Origin: Arthrobacter sp. NEB 688
GTDB lineage: Bacteria; Actinomycetota; Actinomycetes; Actinomycetales; Dermatophilaceae
Direction: 5' to 3'
NCBI RefSeq assembly: GCF_013201035.1
Contig: NZ_CP053707.1
Location: 930,001 to 994,000 of the forward strand
Length of the DNA stretch: 64,000 nucleotides
Shown here: positions 1 through 8,585 of the stretch, in pieces
Numbering within the stretch: the first letter of the stretch is position 1
Layout of the letters: each line of letters starts with the position of its first letter
The notes under the pieces: model-generated
Database searches by the model: none
Seen by the model: only the letters and a program-made list of their open reading frames with translations
What the model was told of the DNA's origin: nothing
Made by a program: the position numbers and the translations under genes

Positions 1-16
1 CAGAGGGACCCCGACC

Positions 17-769
17 TCACCACCCGGGCGCGGCCGACCACCCGGCGTCGACGGTGACGGTGGTGCCGGTGATGCCGGAGGCGGCTCCCGAGGCGAGGAA
101 CGCGATCGTCGAGGCGACCTCGGCGGGGGTCACGGGCCGCCCGAGCGCCGACGCCGCACCCCACCGGGCGACGCCCTCGGGCCAGGCGTCGGCGAGGCCC
201 TCGCGCTCGACGAGGCCCGGGGCGACGCCGACGACGCGCACCCCGCGCGGCCCCAGCTCGTGCGCCGCGGCCCCGACGAGGTGGTGCAGCGCGGCCTTGG
301 CGACGGCGTAGGGGGTGTGCGTCGGCATCGCCCGCAGGCCCTCGATCGAGCCGACGGCGACGACCGCCCCGCCGTCGGGCATCCGGGCGGCGGCCTGCCG
401 CAGGAGGACGGCGGTGGGACGCAGGCCGGCGCGGTGGTAGGCGTCCCAGGCGGCGGCGTCGAGGTCGTCCCAGGCGACGTGGTGCTGCGGGAAGGCGTTG
501 AGGACGACGACGTCCGGGACGCCGAGACCGTCCGCGCAGCGCTCGAGCAGGTCGGCGCAGGTGGCGTCGAGCGCGTCGGCGGCCTCGACGTCGAGGTCGG
601 CGTGCAGGGCCAGCGCCCGCCGGCCCGAGCCCTCGACCTCGTCGAGCACCCGCTGCGCGCCGTCCGCGTCACCCCGGTAGTGCACCGCGACGTCGTGGCC
701 GGCGGCCGCCAGGGCGACGGCCACGGCCGCGCCGAGACCACCGCTCGCGCCGGTGACGAGCGCGGTCAC
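17..769 (-). CDS. SDR family oxidoreductase
   Basis: This is a classical short-chain dehydrogenase/reductase of 250 residues, expected to be a cytosolic NAD(P)-dependent enzyme. The Rossmann motif TGASGGLG lies at residues 6-13, a conserved Asn opens NAFPQ near 91, and the catalytic set is S141, Y154 and K158 (PYAVAK). The C-terminus GTTVTVDAGW is typical of the family. The GTG start overlaps the stop of the cupin gene as GTGA, so it is the fourth and last gene of the methylthioadenosine-salvage operon. The NAFPQ stretch is faintly reminiscent of pteridine-reductase-like SDRs. The substrate cannot be read from sequence, and a role in thio-sugar metabolism is only inferred from context. Confidence 0.9.
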   Translation of the reverse strand: MTALVTGASGGLGAAVAVALAAAGHDVAVHYRGDADGAQRVLDEVEGSGRRALALHADLDVEAADALDATCADLLERCADGLGVPDVVVLNAFPQHHVAWDDLDAAAWDAYHRAGLRPTAVLLRQAAARMPDGGAVVAVGSIEGLRAMPTHTPYAVAKAALHHLVGAAAHELGPRGVRVVGVAPGLVEREGLADAWPEGVARWGAASALGRPVTPAEVASTIAFLASGAASGITGTTVTVDAGWSAAPGW

Positions 770-1266
770 CGCATCCGTCCGACCGGCTGCTCGCGGGTCA
801 GGGTGCGGATCTCCTCGCCGAAGCGGGGGTACTGCGCGACGAGGTCGTCGCGCCGGCCGAGCTCGAAGTGCTCGGGCCGGAACGCCGGGGCGCACCAGCA
901 CGAGAGGAGGGTCCACCAGCCGAGGGTCGTCGCGCCCATCCAGGTGCCCCGGCGCACGAGGACCTGCGAGTGCTCGCCGCCGACGTAGTTGAGGACGCCG
1001 GAGCCGCCCGGGCGCAGCCGCAGGAGGGCGGCGGGCGCACCGCCGAGCCACTGCCAGCCCTCGTCGACGGCGAGGCGGTGCATCGCCGAGAAGCCGTCGG
1101 GCCGGTTGGTGAGCAGCACGGTGATCGCGTTGAGGCCCTGGGTCCGGGGCCCGGCGACGTACCAGGCGCCCTCCTCGGGGATCGGGACCATGCCGAGCCG
1201 CTCGACGACCTCCTCGGCGCTCTCGTCCGGCGGGTCGACCTGGGGGATGCCCGGCACCGCGCTCAC
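766..1266 (-). CDS. DUF985 (cupin_5) family protein
   Basis: A 166-residue single-domain cupin of the DUF985/cupin_5 type. The family pattern is visible: a FSAMHRL segment with the expected metal-region His, followed by DEGWQWLGG, a mid-domain GEHSQVLV turn, and the C-terminal F.LGRRDDLVAQYP..GEEIRTLTRE block. Cupins of this type are small beta-barrels and often bind a metal, but the reaction of this family is not established. The GTG start overlaps the deaminase stop (GTGA) and its own stop overlaps the SDR start, so all four genes are translationally coupled. A cupin releases methanethiol from a methylthio-sugar phosphate in Rhodospirillum, but that is a different cupin family, so the analogy is only suggestive. 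Confidence 0.8.
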   Translation of the reverse strand: MSAVPGIPQVDPPDESAEEVVERLGMVPIPEEGAWYVAGPRTQGLNAITVLLTNRPDGFSAMHRLAVDEGWQWLGGAPAALLRLRPGGSGVLNYVGGEHSQVLVRRGTWMGATTLGWWTLLSCWCAPAFRPEHFELGRRDDLVAQYPRFGEEIRTLTREQPVGRMR

Positions 1267-2603
1267 GACGCCTCGGCCGCCGCCCGGGCGGTGGCGCCCA
1301 CCTCGCGGGCGCGGGCGAGCAGCGCCGGGGTGTCGACCCGGGTGCTGCGCCCGTCGCGGACGACGACCTCGCCGTCGACGACGACGTCGGTCACGTCGGC
1401 GCGGCCGGCGGCGAAGACGAGGAGCGCATGGACGTCGTGGACGGGCGTCAGGTGCGGCTTCTCGAGGTCGAGCAGGACCAGGTCGGCCCGCTTGCCGACC
1501 TCGACCGAGCCGAGGACGTCGCCGAGGCCGAGGGCCCGCGCCCCCTCGACGGTCGCCGCGCGGAGCACCTCGTGGGCGCTCGCGACGTCGGGCCGGCCGC
1601 TCGTCAGGCGCGCCAGCAGCGCCGCCTGGCGCATCGCCTGCCACATGTCGAGGTCGTTCGAGCTCGAGCAGCCGTCGGTGCCGATGCCGAGGCGGACCCC
1701 GCTCGCGCGCACCGTCTCCCACGGCAGCGCGCCGCTCGCCAGCTTCTGGTTCGAGCCGGCGCAGTGGGCGACGGCGGCGCCCGCGGCCGCCAGGCGCTCG
1801 CGGTCGGTGGCGGAGAGGTGCACGCCGTGGCCGACGACGAGCGGCAGGTCGCCCTCGAGCCAGCCGGCGCCGTCGAGGACCTCGGTCGGGGTCGCGCCGT
1901 AGCGGGCCGCGACGTCGTCGTTCTCGGCCGCGTTCTCGGAGACGTGGGTCGTCAGCAGCGCGGGCCCCTCGCCACGCACCTCGCGCAGCGTCGCGACGAC
2001 CTCGGCCAGGTCCTCGGGGGAGCAGGTGTACGTCGCGTGCGGCATCGCCGAGACGGGCACCGCCGGGCCGCCGAGCGCCGCCATCGCCTCGGGCCAGGCG
2101 CGCATCAGGGCGATGCGCTCCTCCCACGCGAGGCCGTCGGGGCCGGGCCCTGCCATGAACACCGGCCCGATGACGTGCCGGCTGCCCGCGGCCACCGCGC
2201 CGCGGTGCGCCGCCTCGTGGTGGAAGTACATGTCGAGCTGGGTCGTGCAGCCGCCGAGCAGCGACTCGAGCGCCCCGAGGGTGGCGCCGAGCTCGACGGT
2301 CGGCGGGTCCATCACCGCACCCTCGGCCGCCCACACCCGGGTGAGGAATCCCTGGAGGTCGACGTCCTCGGCGAGCCCGCGCAGGAGGGTCATCGGCAGG
2401 TGGGTGTGGAGGTTGACCAGGCCGGGCAGCAGCAGCCGGCCGCGGGCGTCGAGGACCTCGTCGCCGTCGACCGGGCCGTCGGCCGCGGGCCGCACCTCGG
2501 TGATCGTGCCGTCCTCGACGACGACGGTCGTGTCGCGCAGGACGGTGTCGGCCTCGTCGACCGTGACGACGTACGCGGCGCCGTCGATGACCAGCCGGCT
2601 CAT
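1263..2603 (-). CDS. Methylthioadenosine/S-adenosylhomocysteine deaminase-like amidohydrolase
   Basis: A 446-residue amidohydrolase of the MtaD/SsnA group, predicted to deaminate methylthioadenosine (and perhaps S-adenosylhomocysteine) to the inosine analogue. The metal-binding HTH motif is H66/H68 in VNLHTHLPM. Further on are the THVSEN segment, the GHGVHL histidine and the GTDGCSSSNDLDMW metal Asp, all in family order, with an N-terminal composite beta-sandwich strand before them. The ATG start overlaps the phosphorylase stop (ATGA). Deaminases in this superfamily vary in substrate (8-oxoguanine, guanine, MTA). The MTI-phosphorylase-like neighbour is what favours MTA. Confidence 0.85.
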   Translation of the reverse strand: MSRLVIDGAAYVVTVDEADTVLRDTTVVVEDGTITEVRPAADGPVDGDEVLDARGRLLLPGLVNLHTHLPMTLLRGLAEDVDLQGFLTRVWAAEGAVMDPPTVELGATLGALESLLGGCTTQLDMYFHHEAAHRGAVAAGSRHVIGPVFMAGPGPDGLAWEERIALMRAWPEAMAALGGPAVPVSAMPHATYTCSPEDLAEVVATLREVRGEGPALLTTHVSENAAENDDVAARYGATPTEVLDGAGWLEGDLPLVVGHGVHLSATDRERLAAAGAAVAHCAGSNQKLASGALPWETVRASGVRLGIGTDGCSSSNDLDMWQAMRQAALLARLTSGRPDVASAHEVLRAATVEGARALGLGDVLGSVEVGKRADLVLLDLEKPHLTPVHDVHALLVFAAGRADVTDVVVDGEVVVRDGRSTRVDTPALLARAREVGATARAAAEAS

Positions 2604-3382
2604 CCGGCGTCCTCCTCGGGGTCGGTGGTGGTGGCGCGGGTGCGGACGAGCTCGTCGAGCACCGCGAGGACGGCGTCGCGGCTGCGGGCCAGCACGGCGT
2701 CGATCTCGTCCATCGTGATGGGCTCGGCGGCGTCGCCGACCCCGGTCGCGGGGTTGACGACGAGCGAGACCGCGGCGTAGCGCAGCCCGGCCTCGCGGGC
2801 GAGGGTGACCTCGGGGACCCCGGTCATCCCGGCGACGTCGCCGCCGGCGAGGCGGGCCAGCCGGATCTCCGCGGCGGTCTCGAAGCGCGGCCCCTCGAAC
2901 GCGGCGTAGACCCCGCCGTCGCGCATCGGCCGGCCGACGGCGGCGGCCGCGTCGAGCAGCTCGCGGCGCAGCGCCGGGTGGTAGGGCGCCGAGACGTCGA
3001 CGTGGACCACGCCCTCGGGGCCGGAGCCGTCGAAGAAGGTGAGCGGGCGCTGCTTGGTCAGGTCGAGGAAGTCGTCGAGGCAGACGAGGTCGCCGGGCGC
3101 CAGGGCCGGGTCGATCGAGCCGGTGACGTTGACCGCGACGACGTCCTGAACGCCGAGGTCGGCGAGCGCGCGGATGTTCGCGCGGTAGTTGACGAGGTGC
3201 GGCGGCACCGAGTGACCGGGGCCGTGCCGGGTGAGGAAGAGCACCGGCAGGCCGTGCCAGCGGCCGCGGGTGACGCGGGCCGGGCCCCACCGGGTGTCGA
3301 CCGTCTCGTCGGTGCGGTGCTCCAGGGCCTCGAGGTCGTAGAAGCCGGTCCCGGCGACGACGGCGAGGGGCGGGCGGCTCAT
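2600..3382 (-). CDS. S-methyl-5'-thioinosine phosphorylase (MTAP/PNP family)
   Basis: A 260-residue member of the trimeric purine nucleoside/MTA phosphorylase family. It carries the N-terminal GTGFYDLE loop, the phosphate-binding RHG at 52-54, HLVNYRAN at 62-69, EGPRFET at 163-169 and MTGVPE at 186-191. The base-specificity loop reads NPATG at 210-214. Human MTAP has two Asp residues here to bind the 6-amino group. An Asn with this surrounding pattern is what I recall from the Pseudomonas methylthioinosine phosphorylase, so a 6-oxopurine substrate is favoured. It is the first gene of a four-gene operon whose second gene is an MTA deaminase, which supplies that substrate. Products would be hypoxanthine and methylthioribose 1-phosphate. 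Confidence 0.85.
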   Translation of the reverse strand: MSRPPLAVVAGTGFYDLEALEHRTDETVDTRWGPARVTRGRWHGLPVLFLTRHGPGHSVPPHLVNYRANIRALADLGVQDVVAVNVTGSIDPALAPGDLVCLDDFLDLTKQRPLTFFDGSGPEGVVHVDVSAPYHPALRRELLDAAAAVGRPMRDGGVYAAFEGPRFETAAEIRLARLAGGDVAGMTGVPEVTLAREAGLRYAAVSLVVNPATGVGDAAEPITMDEIDAVLARSRDAVLAVLDELVRTRATTTDPEEDAG

Positions 3383-3455
3383 GCTCCCGAACGCTACCGC
3401 CCGGTCACCGACCGGGGCGACGCGAGCGGGGGAGCCGGTGGCAGGATGCCGCTCC

Positions 3456-4988
3456 ATGGGTGAGGTGGCGCTGGCGGCGACCGGTCCGGTGTCGCTCGCG
3501 GCGGGCCGGGCCCTGGCCGACGCGGGCGGCAACGCCGTCGACGTCGCCGTCGCCGCGGCGCTCGCCGCGATGGCCACGGAGCCCGGCATCGTCTCGCTCG
3601 GCGGCGGTGCCTTCGTGTCGGTCTGGGCGCCGGGCGCCGAGCCGGTGCTCGTCGACGGCACCGTCGAGATGCCGGGGCGCGGCCTGCCCCACGAGGCGTT
3701 CGGCGGCGGTGTGCGCGAGGTGTACACGGAGTACGGGGGCGGCGTGACGATGTTCGCCGGTCACGGGTCGGTCGCGACCCCCGGCGCCGCCGCCGCGTGC
3801 GAGGACGTCGTGACCCGCTTCGGACGGGCGGGCTGGTCCGACGTCGTCGCCCCGGCCGCCGCCGCCTGCCGCGACGGCTACCCGATGGGCGGTGCGGCCG
3901 CGCGCTACCTCGGCTTCGTCGCGGGCAGTCTCTTCGGCCGGGACCCCGAGGCCCACGGTGTCGTGACCCGCCCGGACGGCACCCCGCTGCGGGCCGGTGA
4001 CGTCACGACCAACGGCCTGCTCGCCGACGTCCTCGAGCTCGTCGGCCGCGACGGCGCCCGCGTGCTCACGACCGGCGAGGTCGGCCGGGCGATGGTGGCC
4101 GACATGGCCGCGCACGGCGGGCTCGTCACGGCCGACGACCTGGCCGCCTACCGGGTGCTCGAGCGCGAGCCGGTGCGCCGCACGGTCGGCGACTGGGACC
4201 TCGCCGCGAACCCGCCTCCCTCCGTGGGCGGCCCGATGCTCGCGGTGATGCTCGGCGAGCTCGCCCGCCGTGGCTCCTACGACTGGGACGACGTGCTGGC
4301 GGTGCAGCTCGCGGTACTGCGCTACCGGCTCGAGGTGCACGACGTCTCGCCGGACCTCGACGCGGCGGGCCACGCCCTGCTCTCCTCGGTCGACCGGCAC
4401 GGCCTCGCCGGCCTGCCGACGTCGGCCTCGACGGCGCACGTCTCGGCGGTCGACGCCGACGGGCTCGCCTGTGCCGTCACGGTGTCCGCCGGCTACGGCG
4501 CGGGTGTCACGGTGCCGGGCACCGGGATGCTCCTCAACAACGCGCTCGGGGAGCCCGAGCTGAACCGGCTGGGCCTGCACGCGCTCGCGCCGGGCACCCG
4601 CCTCGCGTCGAACATGGCACCGACGACCGGTCGCACGGCGGACGGCCGGGTCATCGCCGTCGGCTCGCCGGGCGCCGACCGCATCACGACCGCGCTCATG
4701 CAGGTGCTCGGGCAGGGCTGCCTCCACGGCGCGGACCTGACGACCGCCATCGAGGCGCCGCGCCTCCACGTGCGCTTCGACGCGGGCGGACGGCCGGTCG
4801 TCGAGCACGAGTCGGACCCGGCCATCAGCGCGGCGATCCACCGGGCCGGGCTGGCCGCCACCGACCACGGCGCACGCTCGATGTACTTCGGTGGCGTCGG
4901 CGCCGCCTACCGCCACGAGGACGGTGTCCTCAGCGCCGCGGGCGACCCGCGGCGCGAGGCCGCGGTGGCGGTGCTCGGCACCTCCTGA
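3456..4988 (+). CDS. Gamma-glutamyltransferase family protein
   Basis: A 510-residue Ntn-hydrolase of the gamma-glutamyltranspeptidase family, which normally cleaves or transfers the gamma-glutamyl group of glutathione-like peptides. The N-terminal GPVSLAAGRALADAGGNAVD block and the maturation site STAHVSAVD are present. T326 in TAH is the expected autocleavage site and nucleophile of the small subunit. GSPGADRI follows in the C-terminal half. Unlike most bacterial homologues it has no signal peptide at the chosen ATG, which suggests a cytoplasmic enzyme. It is divergent from the MTA-salvage operon across about 70 bp. Because actinobacteria often use mycothiol rather than glutathione, the natural substrate is uncertain. 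Confidence 0.85.
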   Translation: MGEVALAATGPVSLAAGRALADAGGNAVDVAVAAALAAMATEPGIVSLGGGAFVSVWAPGAEPVLVDGTVEMPGRGLPHEAFGGGVREVYTEYGGGVTMFAGHGSVATPGAAAACEDVVTRFGRAGWSDVVAPAAAACRDGYPMGGAAARYLGFVAGSLFGRDPEAHGVVTRPDGTPLRAGDVTTNGLLADVLELVGRDGARVLTTGEVGRAMVADMAAHGGLVTADDLAAYRVLEREPVRRTVGDWDLAANPPPSVGGPMLAVMLGELARRGSYDWDDVLAVQLAVLRYRLEVHDVSPDLDAAGHALLSSVDRHGLAGLPTSASTAHVSAVDADGLACAVTVSAGYGAGVTVPGTGMLLNNALGEPELNRLGLHALAPGTRLASNMAPTTGRTADGRVIAVGSPGADRITTALMQVLGQGCLHGADLTTAIEAPRLHVRFDAGGRPVVEHESDPAISAAIHRAGLAATDHGARSMYFGGVGAAYRHEDGVLSAAGDPRREAAVAVLGTS

Positions 4989-5149
4989 CCTGACGCCCTC
5001 GGGTGGCCTCGTGGCCCGAAGGTCAGCAGTTGGCAAAGAACGCAACGGGTTCCGCGCCGCCTATTCCCCTGCGGACGGATCCGTGGTTGCCTGTCGCCAC
5101 CGTTGTTCAGACGCAGGCAGAGTGCGTCGCGGGGAAGAACAGGACACCG

Positions 5150-8100
5150 ATGAGACATCCCCTCACCCACAGGTCGGGGCGCGTCGCGCTCGCCGGCCTG
5201 GCCGCCGCGGCCCTGACCACGGGCTCGTTCGGAGCGGCAGGCGCCGTCGCGAAGGGGCCCGGCGACCCGGGCGCCCTCCGGGAGAAGGCCCCCCAGGCCA
5301 CTCTCCAGAAGACCGAGGTCAAGGAGACGCCCTCGGCGTCCACGACCGAGAAGAAGCTCGGCCAGCACGACGTGCAGCTGCTCGAGAAGGCCCAGTCGGC
5401 CGGCACCAAGCGGGTCACGCTGATCCTCGCCGTCGACAAGGGCACGACCAAGCAGGTCGCCGCCTCCATCCGCGCGCAGGGCGGGTTCGTCGGCATGACC
5501 AACGACAAGGTCGGCTACGTGCGGGCGAGCGTGCCCACCAAGGCCGTTCCCGGTGTCGCGGCCCTGGCCAAGGTCCGCGCCGTCGACCTCGACGAGTCGG
5601 TCAAGCTCCCCGCCCCGGGGACCGAGGGCAAGGCCGGCGCCGCCAAGGCGGTCGCCGCGCCCGGGAAGTCCACGCCGGACGCCAACCCGTACATGCCGAC
5701 CCGCGAGACGGGCTCGACGACGTTCAAGAAGGCCAACCCGAAGTGGGACGGCCGCGGGGTGACCATCGGTGTCCTCGACTCGGGTGTCGACCTCGACCAC
5801 CCGGCCCTGGCCACGACCTCCACCGGCGAGCGCAAGATCGTCGACTGGGTGACGGCCACCGACCCGATCTTCGACGACGACGCCACCTGGCGCCCGATGC
5901 TCACCGAGGTCGAGGCCGACCCGACCTTCGAGGCGAGCGAGCAGACCTGGACGGCCCCCAAGAGCGGGACCTTCCTCTACAACCGCTTCTCGGAGTCCAT
6001 CACCGCGGCGAGCGAGCCCGGCGGCGACGTCAACCGCGACGGCGACACCACCGACCGGTTCGGGATCCTCTACGACGCCGACACCCACGACATCTGGGTC
6101 GACGCCAACCAGGACAACGTCTTCTCGGACGACGAGCTGATGCGCCCGTACAACGAGAAGTACGACGTGGGCCACTTCGGCACCGACGACCCCGACACGG
6201 ACATCGTCGAGAGCATGCCGTTCGTCGTCGAGTACCGCGAGGACGTCGACCTCAGCCCCTACGGCGGTCCCTACGTCGGCCAGAAGGCCGACTACGTCAA
6301 CATCGGCATCGTCGAGGACGCCCACGGCTCGCACGTCGCGGGCATCGCGGCCGGCCACAGCCTCTTCGGCGGCGCGATGGACGGCCAGGCGCCCGGCGCC
6401 AAGGTCGTCTCCTCGCGGGCCTGCACCTGGGGTGGCGGCTGCACCAACGCGGCGCTGACCGACGGCATGGTCGACCTCGTCGCCAACCGCGGCGTCGACG
6501 TCGTCAACATGTCGATCGGTGGCCTCCCGGCCCTCAACGACGGCGCGAACGCGCGGGCCGAGCTCTACAACCGGCTCATCGACGTCTACGGCGTCCAGCT
6601 GTTCATCTCGGCCGGCAACTCCGGCGCGGGCATCAACACGGTCGGTGACCCCTCGGTCGCGACCGACGTCGTGAGCGTCGCCTCCTCGGTCTCCAAGGAG
6701 ACCTGGCTCGCGAACTACGGCTCGGAGGTCTCGAGCAAGCTCGCGCTGCACAACTACTCCTCGCGCGGTCCGCGTGAGGACGGTGGCTTCAAGCCGAACA
6801 TCATGGCCCCGGGCTCGGCGATCTCGACCGTGCCGCAGTGGCTCAAGCAGCCCGACCTCGCCGAGGCCGGCTACGAGCTGCCCGTCGGGTACGCGATGTT
6901 CAACGGCACCTCGATGGCCTCCCCGCAGGCCGCCGGCGCCGCCGCGCTCCTGCTCTCGGCCGGCTTCCAGACCAAGACGCCGATCACGCCGAAGCAGCTG
7001 CGCGAGTCGATGTACACGAGCGCCGACTACCAGAAGTCGCTCGAGGCGGTCGGCCAGGGCACCGGTCAGGCCGACGTCCCCGGCGCCTGGGCGCTGCTCA
7101 AGGCCAAGCCGACCGTCCGTGGTGAGTACTCCACCTCGGCCGCGGTCTGCACGGCCCTCGCGGACTTCCTCGTCACCCCGAAGCGCGGCACCGGTCTGTA
7201 CCTCGACTGCCCCGCGACCAAGGGCGGCCTGTCGGTCAACAAGGCCAAGACCTACACGGTCAAGGTCACCCGCTCCACGGGCTCGGGCAAGGCGATCAAG
7301 CACAACGTCCGGATCATCGGCAACGACGGCACCTTCTCGGCGCAGTCGAGCGTGTCGATCAACCGCGGCACCGAGGCACGCATCCCGGTGACGATGAAGG
7401 CCCGCACGACCGGCCTGCACTCGGCGATCCTCGAGATCGACGACCCGACGACCAAGCTCGTCGACCACCGGATCATGCTCGCCGTCGTCGCGTCGCAGGA
7501 CGTCGCCAAGCCGTCGTACTCGACGGTCACGCGGGGCTCGGTGCAGCGCAACCTCTTCAAGCGCGTGTTCGTCACGGTCCCCGAGGGCGCCAAGGCGTTC
7601 CAGGTCAACCTGTCGGGCATCGCCACGAAGAGCCAGGTCCGCTGGATCGCGTTCAACCCGTACGGCGTCCCGGTCGACAGCACCTCGACGCCGAACTGCT
7701 ACACGAACTACAGCGACCCGTCGGTCTGCAAGCCGCAGTCCCGGGCCTACGCCAACCCGATCCCGGGCGTGTGGGAGCTGCTCGTCGAGTCGCGGCGCAC
7801 CTCGCCGTTCCTCGACAACCCGTTCGTGCTGACCGCGGCCGTCCAGGGCCTCACGGTCGACCCGGAGACCCAGACCGTCGACGCCCCCGTCGGTGAGTCG
7901 ACCCCGGTCTCCTGGACCGTGAAGAACGACTTCGGTCCGGTCACGGTCACCCCGCGCGGCGGTTCGCTCGGCTCGGCCCACGCCGAGCGCGCGACCATCG
8001 CCGAGGGCGACACCGCGTCGTACGAGGTCGTCGTGCCCCAGGGTGCGACCCGCCTCGACGCGGCGATCGGGAACACCTCGGACCTCAGCGCCGACCTGGA

Positions 8101-8473
8101 CCTCACGGTCTTCGACGCCGACGGCAACCAGGTGGCCCAGTCGGCCGACGGTGACTCGGAGGAGGCGGTCTCGATCGCCAACCCGGCGCCCGGCACCTAC
8201 ACCGTCGAGATCGACGGCTACGCGGTCCCGGCGGGCACGACGCAGTTCGACTACCGCGACGTGTTCTTCAGCCCGGCCCTCGGCACGCTCGACGTGCCGT
8301 CCGGCTCGGTCACCCTCGCGGGTGGGGCCACGGTCACGGTCAACGGGGCCATCTCGCCCGACGCCGCGGCCGGCAACGGTCGCCAGCTGTTCGGTGAGAT
8401 GAACCTGCTCTCCCCGGAGGGTGCGGTTCTCGGGACGGGCTCGGTGCTCGTCTCGGCTCCGGCGCAGAGCTGA
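5150..8473 (+). CDS. Secreted subtilisin-like serine protease (S8)
   Basis: A 1107-residue exported protease. The chosen ATG gives a Sec signal peptide: a basic start, a hydrophobic stretch at about residues 13-30, and Ala-rich cleavage near 34. An inhibitor-like propeptide follows (RVTLILAVDKGT onward). The S8 catalytic triad is complete: D210 in VLDSGVDLDHP, H392 in HGSHVAG and S588 in GTSMASP. The D-H spacing is long (about 180 residues) and holds an acidic insertion (DVNRDGDTTDRFG, DANQDNVFSDDE) that looks calcium-binding. About 500 residues of beta-rich C-terminal domains follow, including a PPC-like segment near 980-1030 (LDLTVFDADGN ... PGTYTVEIDG). No cell-wall sorting signal is visible, so it is probably released. 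A strong terminator follows. Confidence 0.93.
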   Translation: MRHPLTHRSGRVALAGLAAAALTTGSFGAAGAVAKGPGDPGALREKAPQATLQKTEVKETPSASTTEKKLGQHDVQLLEKAQSAGTKRVTLILAVDKGTTKQVAASIRAQGGFVGMTNDKVGYVRASVPTKAVPGVAALAKVRAVDLDESVKLPAPGTEGKAGAAKAVAAPGKSTPDANPYMPTRETGSTTFKKANPKWDGRGVTIGVLDSGVDLDHPALATTSTGERKIVDWVTATDPIFDDDATWRPMLTEVEADPTFEASEQTWTAPKSGTFLYNRFSESITAASEPGGDVNRDGDTTDRFGILYDADTHDIWVDANQDNVFSDDELMRPYNEKYDVGHFGTDDPDTDIVESMPFVVEYREDVDLSPYGGPYVGQKADYVNIGIVEDAHGSHVAGIAAGHSLFGGAMDGQAPGAKVVSSRACTWGGGCTNAALTDGMVDLVANRGVDVVNMSIGGLPALNDGANARAELYNRLIDVYGVQLFISAGNSGAGINTVGDPSVATDVVSVASSVSKETWLANYGSEVSSKLALHNYSSRGPREDGGFKPNIMAPGSAISTVPQWLKQPDLAEAGYELPVGYAMFNGTSMASPQAAGAAALLLSAGFQTKTPITPKQLRESMYTSADYQKSLEAVGQGTGQADVPGAWALLKAKPTVRGEYSTSAAVCTALADFLVTPKRGTGLYLDCPATKGGLSVNKAKTYTVKVTRSTGSGKAIKHNVRIIGNDGTFSAQSSVSINRGTEARIPVTMKARTTGLHSAILEIDDPTTKLVDHRIMLAVVASQDVAKPSYSTVTRGSVQRNLFKRVFVTVPEGAKAFQVNLSGIATKSQVRWIAFNPYGVPVDSTSTPNCYTNYSDPSVCKPQSRAYANPIPGVWELLVESRRTSPFLDNPFVLTAAVQGLTVDPETQTVDAPVGESTPVSWTVKNDFGPVTVTPRGGSLGSAHAERATIAEGDTASYEVVVPQGATRLDAAIGNTSDLSADLDLTVFDADGNQVAQSADGDSEEAVSIANPAPGTYTVEIDGYAVPAGTTQFDYRDVFFSPALGTLDVPSGSVTLAGGATVTVNGAISPDAAAGNGRQLFGEMNLLSPEGAVLGTGSVLVSAPAQS

Positions 8474-8490
8474 CGCACGCGTCGCACGGA

Positions 8491-8519
8491 GGGCCCCGCG
8501 GGTACGTCCCGCGGGGCCC
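8491..8519 (+). terminator. Hairpin terminator after the subtilase gene
   Basis: A perfect 12-bp inverted repeat (gggccccgcggg / cccgcggggccc) with a 5-nt loop begins 17 bp after the subtilase stop. Only TT follows rather than a T-run, as is common for actinobacterial terminators. Confidence 0.85.
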
Positions 8520-8585
8520 TTCCGCGTGCGGGGGGCGCGCGGACCGCCGGGCGCGCCGGCCCGGTTCCCGTGCGAGAGTGCCGGG

